Positions 22,820-34,169 of a stretch of DNA of 64,000 nucleotides are shown here, piece by piece. Each line of letters starts with the position of its first letter. Position 1 is the stretch's first letter. The notes under the pieces are model-generated. The model saw only the letters and a program-made list of their open reading frames with translations. It made no database searches and was not told where the DNA came from. The stretch is taken from assembly GCA_009667805.1 (NCBI GenBank), contig CM019066.1:7750001-7814000 (forward strand), in the 5' to 3' direction. Both the position numbers and the translations under genes were made by a program. This stretch comes from Leptobrachium leishanense (Eukaryota > Chordata > Amphibia > Anura > Megophryidae).

Positions 22820-23220
22820 AAGATACCAATATGGCAATGGGGACTTAAACATCCAATCGAAAAATGCTCTACTCCCTCTCCCACTTTTGGATCCCCGCCT
22901 ACTTGGTCCTAATGGAACTCGGGTGGTCCACCCAGTGGCCAGTCCTCTGAAGACAATGATAGATGTAAACACCAGCCACTCATCGTATATAGCTGAAGAT
23001 CTGACACCAGGTTCCACACGGCAAAGGACGGCCGCCGGGAGCACCCAAATAGATCAGCGAATCTAAAAGAAGCCGGGCACTCTGGATGGATCTTCAAAGA
23101 TAGACATTTTTACTTGTTATAGAGCCGAAACGTTGCATTCTTGTACTCCTGATTCCAAATAAAATTGCCTTGCTATGAAGATCTATCCAAAGTGACCGGC
23201 TTCTCCTTTCGTTACCAGTC
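22820..23220. repeat. Unclassified dispersed repeat with GAAACGTTGC motif
   Basis: Holds GAGCCGAAACGTTGCATTC followed by CCAAATAAAATTGCCTTGC. The words GATCTTCAAAG and GAAGATCTATCC are inverted around it. A similar GAAACG/CATGAG signature recurs at 19289, 24770, 24930, 35905, 56140 and 57075. Family not recognised. Confidence 0.35.
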
Positions 23221-24490
23221 TACTGATGGAAAGTATGTTTTTGTTTCTGATCTGGTCTCAGTGGGCATCAATGGTGGTCATATTTTATCACCTCCAGGAA
23301 GAACCCTAGAACCCTAACTCAGAGATGTCAGACGATGTGCGGAAACTATTTGAAAAGCTTCAAGATCTGTATTTCCTATACAGAACCACGGAGCCCGCGC
23401 TACAATGATACCTGGAGTGCAAATAGGAAGGGACACTGCTGTCAAAATTTACTGTGTTGGTAATGGAAGTTGGCTTTCCATAAATCCACTGGGTCCTGCC
23501 AGTCGTTTTATGGAAACCGCTTGGTACTGAAGGGATTAATCAGCCTAATTTGGTCTACTTTTGCAAGTTTTTTTACGTATGTAGATGTTTTTTGACTGGA
23601 TTCGCAAAAGACAAAAATTATGATGAGCTTTATTTTTAATGTAAAGCATGAGGTTTCACCTAACGGTCATTTAACTATTTTAATTATAAAGTTTATATTA
23701 AAAATCACATCAATATGCCGGAAATATTCAAAGAGATAATAGTATAAATCACCGAAATGAATACGTTCTGTTGTCTAACATTTTTTTCTGTTCATAAAAC
23801 ACAGCAATGTAATTTACCTAACCAGAAGAAAGAACTGTGAAAAAATATGAAAAATTCATGCGTTCCAGTGTTTATAAAATATATTAAAACCAGGTCTGCT
23901 GTATTGAAAATTTCATAAATAAAGTATTATTATCTGAGCATGCATATTTTACAGCTCATTTCCACCGCATTTGTACATATTTACATTATTCTCTTTCTAA
24001 GCTTTCCGAGCAAATTCTTAGTTACGGATAAATATGATTTTTGACACAAAAAAAAATCGGAGCCTCGTGCATTCTTCTCATTCTGGAGTACTGGTGGGTT
24101 GTCATCCTTCAGAATAATTTCCATGCTATAAGCATTGTGCTGATCTGAAACTATTTCTGAACTGAATATTTGCCTTGGAAATGAGGCCACATTAATACAT
24201 GACCTTTAACAAAAGACATTCTCATTTTCAAGGGAAAGATGCAGCTTACAAGCTAGGAACTCGAGAGAAGTAAACTGTTTCTTGAATATATGATTTCCGT
24301 GCATGTGCTGCAGGAACCAAAAAATTATAATGTTGATAAAATCCTAGACTGTGTTGTTTTTATCATGTTGACAATGTATTGGGCTGCATGTGGGTTTAGT
24401 CATGTATTATGGATGTAAAAATGCTCAGCTTTCCAACTATATTAAAGTACTCGGTTGTAGAAGGCCCTCCTGACCCAATTTAACAACATT
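23221..24490. other. No feature recognised
   Basis: AT-rich sequence without recognised repeat ends or supported coding frames. Confidence 0.4.
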
Positions 24491-24557
24491 CAAGTGAAAG
24501 TGGCGTTAAAAAAATCACCTTTTTCAGTTTCCCACCTACTCAGGGCACTGTCGGCTG

Positions 24558-24641
24558 TCTACAGCTAAAACAGGGATGCTAAGGGGAAAAATCTGCGTTC
24601 ACTAATCTCCCCCTAGCGCCCCTGTTTTACCTGTAGATTAC
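24558..24641. repeat. Inverted repeat (hairpin)
   Basis: CTACAGCTAAAACAGGG faces CCCCTGTTTTACCTGTAG, with an inner GCTAAGGGG...CCCCTAGC pair. Probably the core of a MITE. Confidence 0.55.
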
Positions 24642-24827
24642 GGGGCAGGCGCTGAGTCCAGCAGTCTTCCTCATAGTTATTACTGTGGTCCTGGATGCTC
24701 AGGGCAGCACTAGGGTACTCACGGGTCTACACATAAACATCCAATCTTTATTGTAAATGCATCAACATTTCGGCTCGTTCAACCCATGAGTGCCCTCAGT
24801 TTGGTGGAAACTACATATATTATACAT

Positions 24828-24852
24828 ATATATATATATAATATATATATAA
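24828..24852. repeat. AT microsatellite
   Basis: TA repeats with one interruption. Confidence 0.8.
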
Positions 24853-25224
24853 AATAAATGTAGATATAGGGAGGCACTTGAGGGCTTGGATCACTAAAAC
24901 AATAAACTTTATTGAATGGTCATAAAAATCGACGTTTCGGCACCCGTATATATCCATTTGATCCAGGGGTTGCTTTCTTTCCTCCGCCGATTATTTCTTT
25001 CAGAACATATATCAGGCTTACCTGCTGGCTCTATGGCCCCGCCCCCTCCGTTCCACCTCTTCGGGCACATTTGGAATGCTAGGATGATGGATGTGCTCAA
25101 CTCCCTCATTTGAAATTTTATCACCTATGCCTCTTATGCAATCGAACCTCCCCTGACGTTAAACAGCATGAGGTGTATCATTTATCAGGGAGTCCTCCGA
25201 AATTTTAATGTTTGCGTAATGCTT

Positions 25225-25510
25225 ATTATTATTATTATTATTATTCTTTATTTATAAAGCGCCAGCATATTCCGCAGCGCTGTACAATAAGCACAGTATA
25301 GACAGGGTTACAATACATTGAACAACATTTGACAAACAGTACAGGAGGAGATGAGGGCCCTATTCCCGTAGGAACTCACAATCTAGGAGGGTTGGGGTTG
25401 GAAACAGGAGGAGAGGACTGTAAGGTGAGAGTGATTGATGATTGCGTCAGTGAGTTGGGTGGTAGGCTTCCCTAAATAGGAATGTTTTAAGGGAGCGTTT
25501 GAAGGAAGAG
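25225..25510 (-). mobile_element. Retroposon 3' end with ATT-repeat tail
   Basis: An ATT microsatellite at 25227-25250 is followed by CTTTATTTATAAAGCGCCAG and CATATTCCGCAGCGCTGTAC. On the minus strand this reads into a tail of AAT repeats. The sequence type is a common dispersed repeat of frogs and fish; I do not assign a clade. Confidence 0.5.
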
Positions 25511-26210
25511 TTAACGTCTGCGCAAAGTATTTAATAGAGCCGTAAGTATTTTATTATTTTTTTATAATAAAAATATCCAATTGCCACCATTGCTGACTGT
25601 TTACAAACTCCGGTTCAATTTTCTATATTTCCGATCCTTCATAAATAATAAAAGTCAAACTCTTTCTCCCTTTTTTTGTCTTTGGGTTTCACATAAAAAA
25701 ATAATAATCCTCTGTACAGACGTGGCCTGAGTCTCATTCATCTGGTGTAGCAAGCATAAAAAGGGAAAAACATTCCCTCTGTCCAAAGTCCATTGCTTTA
25801 TTCATGTGACAGATGTTGCAGTGATGAGGTAGCTCTCATTGTGCATACTTGGCAGGTTATATCAATTGCTGACCATTGCACGGGAAGAGAATAAATCTAT
25901 CTCAGCACATAAAATTGGATGAACAATAGCATCTCACAGCCTGGGATTTCCCAGAGGCTACCAGCATTATAAGATAAGACATGTACCAAACTATTTTTAT
26001 AAAGCTGTGTGAAAATGTCAGATTGCTTTGCTAACAATTTTACAGCCTTTCATTGGAGATCACATATCCCTTGATGAAACGCAGCACGCGTGGTGACGGT
26101 GTAATATAAATCATAAGATATTATTCATTAATCTGCACAAAATGGGGAGCTGCACTGGAATGGTCTGACATTTTGAGTGAAAAAAATTAATTGAATTGAA
26201 TATGTAATTT
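25511..26210. other. No feature recognised
   Basis: AT-rich, with no recognised repeat ends. Confidence 0.4.
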
Positions 26211-26214
26211 TTGT

Positions 26215-26290
26215 GATTTAGATAAATACAGAGAGATATAGAATTAGAGTGACAGCTACAGATAGAGAGATATAGAGATATAGAGTGGTA
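26215..26290. repeat. GATA-type microsatellite
   Basis: Irregular AGATA/GAGATATAGA repeats directly ahead of the LINE. Similar repeats follow its 3' end. Confidence 0.7.
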
Positions 26291-26972
26291 CCTATCCATA
26301 AAAGTCGCGACAATACTTTGGTATCCAACTATCGTCTGATATCATTGCTCCTTGTTTTGTCCAAAATTTTGGAAAGATGTGTCTATGAGTAATTTTGTGA
26401 TTATTATCAATATTCAAACTATTTAACCCCAGATCAATCCGGCTTTCATCCAAATCATTAAACTACAACCGCCCTTTAAAAGTTTTCAATGACATCCAGG
26501 CTGGCATGGAACAAGGAAACCTAACTGGAGCCATCTTCCTTGATTTTGCCACGGACTTTGACACAGTAGACCATGGCATCTTATTACAAAAACATAACTC
26601 CGGTACTGGTGATCGCACACTAACCTGGTTTCAATCATATGTATCCGACCGATCGCAATATGTGTCCATTTCTGGCAGCTCCTCTCTCCCCCTCCCAGTC
26701 ACTTGCGGTGTACCCCAAGGCTCAATACTAGGCCCCCTGCTATTCATGATATTCATAATAGACATGTGCACAGCACAAAATTTCGTTTTGAACTAATGGA
26801 TTAGTCCTAAAATGCAATTTATTTAGTTGCTAAAGAAATTCGTTTTCAGTTCTTTAGTATGAAAACTAATTTCATTCATCCGAAAACCAGTGGATACAAT
26901 TACTATTGTAGTGGCTCCTCAGAGGGCTGAGATCACTGCTTGTGACTGTATCTCTCACTCTCAGCACAATGT

Positions 26973-27103
26973 GGGCCATATTACATAGTTGGTGCTAACT
27001 TAACCAGAGCTGTTGTAAACTTCCCAGAACCATTATAGCCTATGGAGGTTTTCAGTTTACAACAGCTCTGGTTAAATTAGCACCAACATTGTAATACTGC
27101 CCC
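26973..27103. mobile_element. Small palindromic MITE inside the 26759 element
   Basis: GGGCCATATTACATAGTTGG faces CAACATTGTAATACTGCCC; inner arms AACCAGAGCTGTTGTAAAC and GTTTACAACAGCTCTGGTT are nearly perfect. A related copy lies at 54195-54328. Confidence 0.65.
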
Positions 27104-27360
27104 GTGTCAGGCAAAGCTGTTACAGTAACTGACAGCTGCTCATCACAGCGCTCAGAATTTCAGTAAAACTAGTAAATAATATTTTTATATATAAGAGGTT
27201 AGAACAATATTATTTCCTTGTTTTACTGAAACTCTGAGCGCTGTTACAGTCAGTTACTGTAACAGCTGAGCCTGATACATTGTACTGAGAGATAATATAA
27301 CAAGCAGCCGATCTCAGCGCTCACAGCCACTGGATTTAAAGGGCTAAAAAAAAAAAGGCT

Positions 27361-27608
27361 CCATTCTGTATAATGTTTAGAACATCCTTCTGCATTAATT
27401 AATACCCCTCTCTGTATAATGTATACAACATCCACCTGCATTAATTAATACCCCTCTCTGTATAATATATAGAACATCCTCCTGAATTAATTAATGTCCC
27501 TCTCTGTATAGAACATCCTCCTCAATTTATACCTTTCTCTGTATAATGTATATAACATCCTCCTGCATTAATTAATGCCCCTCTCTGTATAGAACATCCT
27601 ACTGCATT
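27361..27608. repeat. About 49-bp tandem repeat
   Basis: About six units built on CCTCTCTGTATAATGTATA, AACATCCTCCTGCATTAATT; some units lack the middle part. Confidence 0.8.
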
Positions 27609-28710
27609 GGCATGTGGAGTGTGCCGAACTTCGGATGTTGCGATGTTGTGCTCTTCATTGCTGGTCTCCTTCACTCAATGTAATATCACAAAAAGGACTG
27701 AAACTAAAATGTAGTGCATTTTATTTTAGTTTCTTTTGTTTTTTGTACTGAGCAGTTTCGTTTCTCTTGAGTCATACGAAAACTAAATTATCCCAAAATT
27801 CGGACTAAATCGTTTTAGTACTAAAACGAATGCACATGTCTAATTCATAAATGATCTGCCCAATGTCTGCAAAGCCTCAACTGTACACATGTATGCAGAC
27901 AACACCATAATCTATACCAGCAAACCAAATCTCCCGCAGCTGGAGGCCGTGCTGCAAGAACAATTCACAGAGGTAGAAAAGTGGATCAAAGATAACAAAC
28001 TTTTTCTAAATACTGACAAAACTGTAACAATGCTCTTTGGAACCGCACCTAAACTACATAAATTGCAAACACCCCATCTATGTGTTGGGACAAAATCAAA
28101 TGGCACGCTGACCACAGCACAGTCACTTCTCTCAAATATCTAGGTATGTGACTAGAGACAAATCTATCCTTTGGTCCCCACATCGAAAAACTTTCATCTA
28201 AACTCTACCCCAAACTAGGTGCCCTGTACAGAAACAAAACCCTGCCTGAGCCACAGAGCCTGTGCCACTGAGCCTGTGCCGGTCATTGAATACGGAGATG
28301 TAGTGTATGCAGCTTCCCTGCAATCGCACCTTCATAAACTACATTGTATAACTCATTCTGTTGCTTTGTGCTACAATATAACTACATGACCCACGATTGT
28401 GACATGTTAAAAGAGCTAAACTGGCTGTCGCTGGAATCTAGACGCGCCCTTCACCCTTCCAACCTGGTGTTTAAGAGCTTTTCTGGGAAGCTACCACCCT
28501 ACCTGAATAGACTCCTTCCTCTAGCAGTTCCCTCATCCTATAACCTCTGACCCAGGACCTGCACCTTACTTGCAATACCACAATACAAAAGGAAAGTGTC
28601 TCGATCCTTATTTTCCTACAGAACACCGCGAATATGGCATAACCTCACAGACGCCATCAAATCTTCCCCCAGTCTAAAGTCTCTTAAGAATTCCCTATTA
28701 ACATACCTCA

Positions 28711-29100
28711 ATACAGAATGCACCTGTAAACATGTAACATAGTGACTATATACAGAATGCACCTGTAAACAAGTAACATAGTGACTATATACAGAATGCA
28801 CCTGTAAACATGTAACATAGTGACTATATACAGAATGCACCTGTAAACATGTAACATAGTGACTATATTCAGAATGCACCTGTAAACATGTAACATAGTG
28901 ACTATATACAGAATGCACCTGTAAACATGTAACATAGTGACTATATACAGAATGCACCTGTAAACATGTAACATAGTGACTATATACAGAATGCGCCTGT
29001 AAACATGTAACATAGTGACTATATACAGAATGCACCTGTAAACATGTAACATAGTGACTATATACAGAATGCACCTGTAAACATGTAACATAGTGAATAT
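28711..29100. repeat. 39-bp minisatellite, about ten units
   Basis: The unit starts ACCTGTAAACATGTAACATA and continues GTGACTATATACAGAATGC. Units are almost identical (single-base changes). The minus strand is open in two frames because 39 is a multiple of 3; not called as a gene. It sits between the LINE coding remnant and its 3' end. Confidence 0.92.
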
Positions 29101-29308
29101 ATTTCCTACATATTTATTTTCTGTGTTATTCTTTATATTTGTGTTTTGTTTTTAATATCTTGTATTTATTGCTTTGTATTTCTGTACACTGTAAAAATAC
29201 AATGTTCTTGAACCCAGGACATACTTGAAAACGAGAGAAATCTCAATGTATTCTTCCTGGTAAAATCCTTTATAAATAAATAGATAAATATAGATGGAGA
29301 GACAGAAA

Positions 29309-30115
29309 TAAGAGTTATTCAAAGAGTGCCGTACTTGCTAACGAATAGCACCGAACAGTGAATTTCCCCGTGGGGTGCAATTTTGTGGCAAATCATCTAT
29401 TCAGAACGATTCGCCAAATATTGGCGAATTGCCAGCGAAATACAGTGCAATTCATCACAGAGGGCTGCAATTCTGTGACCATTGGCGACAGTGAAATTCC
29501 CCATAGAGAAAAAATGGTTAATCTATTCAGAGAACTCCGCACTGCACTGAAATGTTGGCGAAATGCCCAGATTTTCGGTGCTTCAATTTGCAAGGTTTAA
29601 ACATGTGATTCCCATAGGTATCAATGGAAAAAAATTCCCTGTTTCTGTTATTTTTTATTCAACCATTTATTCTTTTCATTTGCAGCAAAAGTCTTTTTAT
29701 TTATCTATTTTTTAGAATGTTTTAGGCATTTTTCATGATCTTTTCGACAAAGGATTTTTTTTAAATGGCATTTATATTTTTATTTGGTAACAGACCTTTT
29801 TATTATTATCATAGGGACTTATTTATTATTTCCATGCATTGTTTTTGTTTTAAACGTTTTTGTTTAAAAATTGCAGGTTTTTGTTTCTTTAACCCCTGTT
29901 CGCCAGCTGATCGGCTTTTTTCAGCAGCGTTCGGCGGCTGATCGGAGGCTTTCAGGGGTCTGTTTGACGGATCGTCAGCTGCGTTTGCTGTTTGCGGCAG
30001 CGTTCGGTGGTCCATTCGGCAGTTGGCTGCTGTGTTCGTCGGGTTTATCCGATGAATTGAACTCGCCGAAGTGTGCCAAACGAGGGAGCACCGAAATTTC
30101 TCTCTGAATAACCCC
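29309..30115. mobile_element. Fam-A copy 8 in the LINE tail
   Basis: AAGAGTTATTCAAAGAG at the left and CTCTCTGAATAACCCCT at the right, with ATA near both edges. The flanking DNA on both sides is GATA-type microsatellite, so it landed in the tail repeat of the LINE. Confidence 0.75.
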
Positions 30116-30182
30116 TATAGAGATAGAGACAGAAACAGATGGGTAGAAATAGATATAAAGAGATATAGAGATATATATATAG
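30116..30182. repeat. GATA-type microsatellite
   Basis: AGAGATAGAGACAG and AGATATAGAGATATATA repeats that continue those at 29276-29308. Confidence 0.7.
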
Positions 30183-30183
30183 A

Positions 30184-30255
30184 CCAGTGGTTCCCAACCC
30201 TGGTCCTCAGGTCCCCCCAACAGGCCAGGTTTTGCAGATCACCTTAGGGAAATGC
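30184..30255. mobile_element. hAT-like element end, fragment
   Basis: Starts CAGTGGTTCCCAACCCTGG, the usual form of a well-known vertebrate hAT end. No right end found. Confidence 0.5.
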
Positions 30256-30589
30256 AGATTGAATCCTATATTTAGATAGGTAGCTACAAATAGATAAAGT
30301 GAGCTAGATATGGAGCAATATAGATGAATATACAGATCATAGGTGTGAGCAAGGGGGGGGGGGGTCCTAGTGCACACCCTTATGTTGGGTGAATGGGTCC
30401 TCTTTGATCTCTTACAGTGGCATTTTAGATATCCCATATCTGGTTCATAATGAATAGCATAAAAACTGAATGTATCTGTGATTACAAGCTGTGTATTTTG
30501 TGCAAAATCTTCTAAACATAAGTCTTTAATTAATTAATTAATGCTTCATGGGCTCACACCCTAATGTAACGAGCTGTGCACGCCAGTGA

Positions 30590-30662
30590 TACAGATATAG
30601 ATATATAAATATATGTATATATATACGTATATGTAGATATATATATATATATGTAGATAAAT
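30590..30662. repeat. AT-rich microsatellite
   Basis: ATATATGTATATATA and TAGATATATA repeats. Confidence 0.75.
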
Positions 30663-31225
30663 TAGATAGCGAGAGATCTAAATTTCAATAAGATGTTTGA
30701 GAAAATTAATACAAAAATTATAATAAATTATACTAAGTATTTATAGCTCTTGACAATGAATGCCAGTGATTTTCAACATGGCAGAAGCAATCAATGCAAG
30801 CTGGAGTCTTGATCAATGAGGATAATTTATAGCTTCACACCTGTAGGGATAGTTGAAAGGAGAATCTGGCTGTTAACATGTCAATGCATAAATCCTGCTT
30901 TCATTTAGCAGACCTGGAAACTCTCTAAATAAGGGCGACATATTGACTTCATGTATGTGAGCATAACATTTCATGTTGTTCAAATCGACATTGAGAGAAT
31001 AATTAAAAAAATTACAAAAACACCTAAAATAACCAAAAATTAACTTAAAGACTTATTCAAATGTTTATTTAATTTGATTAATAAGCCCTAATAAACCCAG
31101 GGGTCTTCTCTGGCCCTGACATAAACCGCTTGATCTTCTATTTTGCTCTTGCTGCAAGCTTTGCTTGCAAGTGGCACCGGTTGCAGGTTACTGTACATTA
31201 ACGGCTCTTAGACTTTGTAAATCTT
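30663..31225. other. No feature recognised
   Basis: AT-rich, with no recognised repeat ends. Confidence 0.4.
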
Positions 31226-31483
31226 TTTATCTGGGGGCGTGCTATGCTGTCCCTATGATGGATGGCACTCAATGCCATGTGGTGGCATAGCACGCCCTGT
31301 TGGCATCTATGGTCCGCGTCAGGCCACCAGCTGGTGCATTTCACGCATCAACTGCTGCCGCGGCACGGCCTGAACTCAGGCAGCTGAGTAGGTGGGCCGG
31401 AGGAGGGGCCCGCCACAGCAGCTGGAGAGCATGGCATTAACACCCTTTCGCTGGGCATGTCCTGCCTGGCAGTAATGGGTTAA
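31226..31483. mobile_element. TTAA-type element, paralogue of 36383
   Basis: Shares GGCATAGCACGCCC, TGGCATCTATGGTCCGCGTC, CCACCAGCTGG and GGGCCGGAGGAGGGGCC with the 36383 element in the same order. It ends CTGCCTGGCAGTAATGGGTTAA. The left end is unclear. Confidence 0.55.
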
Positions 31484-32011
31484 GAGGGTCAGTATGAGCA
31501 GGTTATTGCATGGTAGCTCAATGTTCTTGGCTCGTGGCCACATTCATGAAAGAATACTAACTTTGCAGAAGGGGCTGGCTTGGCGTTCCAGTTCTGGTCG
31601 CCCTTTTTGGTGATGTCAGTCTGATTTGCTTATTGTATCACCTCTGTAATGGGACCATCAAGCTAAAACCCTACGGGACCTCAGGAGGGTCACAACAAAG
31701 GGCAGGACACTAATGCTGCTGACCATTCTCAGTACTCTCATAAACTTGCTTTTGGTCAAATAGTTGCCAGCATGATCCCATAACCTTAGAGCAACCCCAA
31801 CCCTGCATATGCAAGTTCGCATGGGCTCTATGGAGCACTCTGGACTCCAGGACTGCACAATACCACTGCCTGTATCTTGTAGGGCTGCAGAATTATAAAA
31901 TATTATGCAGAAGTCTCCAGGATACTTCAGTCTCAGCTTGTCGCTCTTTATCTTCTTTGTTCGAAACAAAGTTTAGAGATTCTGCTGTTTTGTGCAAGAG
32001 AATATGATTGA
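31484..32011. other. No feature recognised
   Basis: No repeat ends or supported frame. Confidence 0.35.
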
Positions 32012-32019
32012 TATTAGAT

Positions 32020-32970
32020 TAGGGCTGAAACAACTAATCGATTAATCGATGACTAAATTAGTTGTCAACTATTTCCATTATTGATTTAATCAGTGTTGAT
32101 TAATTGTCCTGTGTACAGCACACACTGTTTAGAGTCAGACTGAGTTAAACGTATATAACCTCAGCTTCGGAGCTGATTGCGCGTTGCTGCTTTAGTAGGT
32201 ATGATTTAGTTCTAGGGTTATGTCAGACACAACCAATTTGTTTTTATTCTGTTTACAACAGTAGCAGAACTGTAACACAAACAATAGGGTACTGCCACTG
32301 GGTGAAGGAGCTGTATGCCTGTGTTTAATCTACTTTACTTGAAGCTGGAGTCCTGTGCCACCTCCCCACCCTCCCTGCCACACTCTCTTTCGTTGGGAAC
32401 TGCCATTCCCTCCCCTTGGTCTGGTCCCTTTCCCCAAACTCACTCCCACACTCAGATCCGGTCTTTTGTCCATATCCACTCCCGCTCACACTCAGGTCAA
32501 GTCACTTGAGCAAAGTCACTCCCTTCCACCTCCAGTCCCTTCTCCCACTCAGTTTGTTCACGAAATTATTTAAAAGGGACACTCTACGCACCCTGACCAC
32601 TTTAGCTTATTAACCCCGATTTAATGCCGACATCATCTATGACCATTGACCAAGTGCTTGTAGCTGTGTTCATTTGAGAAAGCAAACATGGGCTTAAGCT
32701 GCGCATGCAGCATCAACCCATCCCTCTGACCAACCACTTGCATACCTTGTATGTGAAAAGTACGCAAGACACGCAATTTGTGTATGTACGTACTAAAGTT
32801 ACATACACTACACAAATTACTTATGAAATTTATGTTTATTTTTTTTACATAAAATTCCTTTTAAGTAAACTAATTTTTTTTCTAGTTTTTTTTTATCCGA
32901 TGTATTGATTAATCAAAATAATAATCGGCCAACTAATCGATTATGAGAATAATCGTTAGTTACAGCCCTA
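32020..32970. mobile_element. hAT-like non-autonomous element
   Basis: TAGGGCTGAAACAACTAATC on the left faces GTTAGTTACAGCCCTA on the right, with ATCGATTAATCGAT-type words beside both. The flanks TATTAGAT (32012-32019) and TATTTGAT (32971-32978) agree at 7 of 8. This end type is known from vertebrate hAT elements. The CT-rich interior holds no transposase. Confidence 0.78.
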
Positions 32971-33105
32971 TATTTGATTAGAGAGTCAGAGACAAACAGA
33001 AAATCAGGAAACCTCTTTGTAACACCTGAACAATTTATCCACTGATTTATCTTTCTGTTAAAAGGGTCAAACATGATTATTTGGCAAGCCTTTGCTCCCA
33101 TTTAA

Positions 33106-33364
33106 CCTCTTCACTACCAAGTGCTTTTCCATAACACCACTGGCAGGAACCAAATCTTAAAGCTTTTTAAATAATTTTGACACGTTGGCTGTCATGTCCA
33201 ACATGTTGAAGTTTCAAGGGCCTGTACAGGAGTTCAATTTTGTTTTCAGAAAATGAAATTCCTTTGCATTGCTCCAGAATCAGACCAGATCGAGAATACT
33301 TGATCTCGGGGCACAAGTGGATGCTTTTAGAGATTGAGTATGCTTGATCTTGGTAGTGAAGGGG
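33106..33364. mobile_element. TTAA-bounded MITE, 259 bp
   Basis: TTAACCTCTTCACTACCAAG at 33102 faces CTTGGTAGTGAAGGGGTTAA ending 33368. The TTAA and the 16-bp ends are nearly perfect. It is the cleanest example of the end type seen in Fam-E, but the interior is different. Confidence 0.75.
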
Positions 33365-33634
33365 TTAAGGGGAATCGTAATGCAGTTGCCTGGTAGCACA
33401 ATTAGGTACAATATATTTATTCTTTAACTAGTGACCACTACAAGAATAGTCCTTTACTGGCACAGTATTTTAACCACAGATAATAACACAACTATGTCAC
33501 CACAAAGGCACAAAATGCTTAAAATGCTGTGCTTGCCAGACTGTTAAAACTTGCATAAAAGGTATTGCTTTCCTTGTTTTACAATGATGCAGTTTAGAAC
33601 GTGATACTAATCGAAATCTACTTATTATGCACAC

Positions 33635-34150
33635 TGTCTGCCCAAAAGTAGACACACTCAAAAATCCATTGGACCTTTAGCTTTGATTATGTCTCGCATT
33701 TGCTTTGGCATCGTTTCGTTAGGCATCGTTTCGTTAAGCTCCTGCAATATCACAGCATTTATTTCTGTCCAGAGTGTCATTAACTTGTGGCCAAGATCTT
33801 GTATTGATGATGGGAGAGTCGGCGCTGCGTAAAGTCTTCTCCAGCACATTATCCCAAAGTTTCTCAATGGGGTTAAGATCTGGACTGTGCGGTGGCCAAT
33901 CCATGTGTGAAAATGATGTCTCATGCTCCCTCAACCACTCTTGCACAATTTGAACCCGATGAATCCTGGCATTGACATCTTGGAATATGCCCGCTGTGCC
34001 ATCAGGGGTGAAAAAACCCATTGATGGAAAAACCTGATCATTCAGGGAGACAGCTGACTTTAGTTTTTGGTCACATAAACATTGTTGAACCCAGACGTGG
34101 CCAACTAGAGCAACCCCAGATCATAGCAGGCTTGTACGGCAGGTGGGGTC
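33635..34150 (-). pseudogene. Tc1/mariner transposase fragment, decayed
   Basis: On the minus strand the frame from 34021 carries [10 protein letters not shown] (second catalytic aspartate region) and [17 protein letters not shown], the conserved DDE 'SPDLNPIE' box with its glutamate. The last part continues in a second minus frame (33924-33658) with GIMCWRRLY and [13 protein letters not shown] remnants, so a frameshift lies between. The N-terminal paired-type DNA-binding half is missing. At the 3' side the end CACTGTCTGCCCAAAAGTAG resembles a Tc1 terminus; no partner end was found. It is a relic from a different Tc1 lineage than the element at 37637. Confidence 0.8.
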
Positions 34151-34169
34151 TTGGGCCGCACAGTGAATA

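Larger units (their letters stand above)
26759..27842. mobile_element. hAT-like element inside the LINE, exact 8-bp duplication
   Basis: TAGACATGTGCA on the left faces TGCACATGTCTA on the right. ATTCATAA occurs at 26751-26758 and 27843-27850, and the LINE frame reads across the junction if one is removed. It holds a small MITE (26973-27103), an inverted repeat (about 27140-27242) and a short tandem array (27361-27608). No transposase. Confidence 0.88.
26300..29290 (+). pseudogene. Degenerate non-LTR retrotransposon (L2/CR1-group), interrupted
   Basis: Reverse-transcriptase blocks appear in order. A stretch reading like NYRLISLLLVLSKILERC starts near 26320 with stops. The frame from 26506 carries FLDFATDFDTVDHGIL and GVPQGSILGPLLF. 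After a 1,084-bp insertion the next block resumes at 27851 with the active-site region as MYADNTIIY, where the usual FADD/YADD has lost its second aspartate. The C-terminal part to about 28,710 (LNWLSLESRRALH, LPPYLNRLLP) holds several stops. The endonuclease is absent. A 39-bp minisatellite and a 3' end matching the SINE at 1778 follow. It is inactive. Confidence 0.78.

Noticed and set aside
28616..29091. 152- and 127-residue minus-strand frames in the 39-bp array
   Set aside because: The period is a multiple of 3, so open frames are expected; two frames are open at once.
28711..29100. CRISPR-like array
   Set aside because: The repeats are directly adjacent with no unique spacers, and the context is a vertebrate LINE.
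30351..30365. Run of 14-15 G as a possible regulatory quadruplex
   Set aside because: A single homopolymer run without spaced G tracts; more likely a mononucleotide repeat or a length error.
32315..32613. Proline- and serine-rich frames in the hAT-like element at 32020
   Set aside because: A CT-rich stretch is open in three frames together, with no hAT transposase motif.
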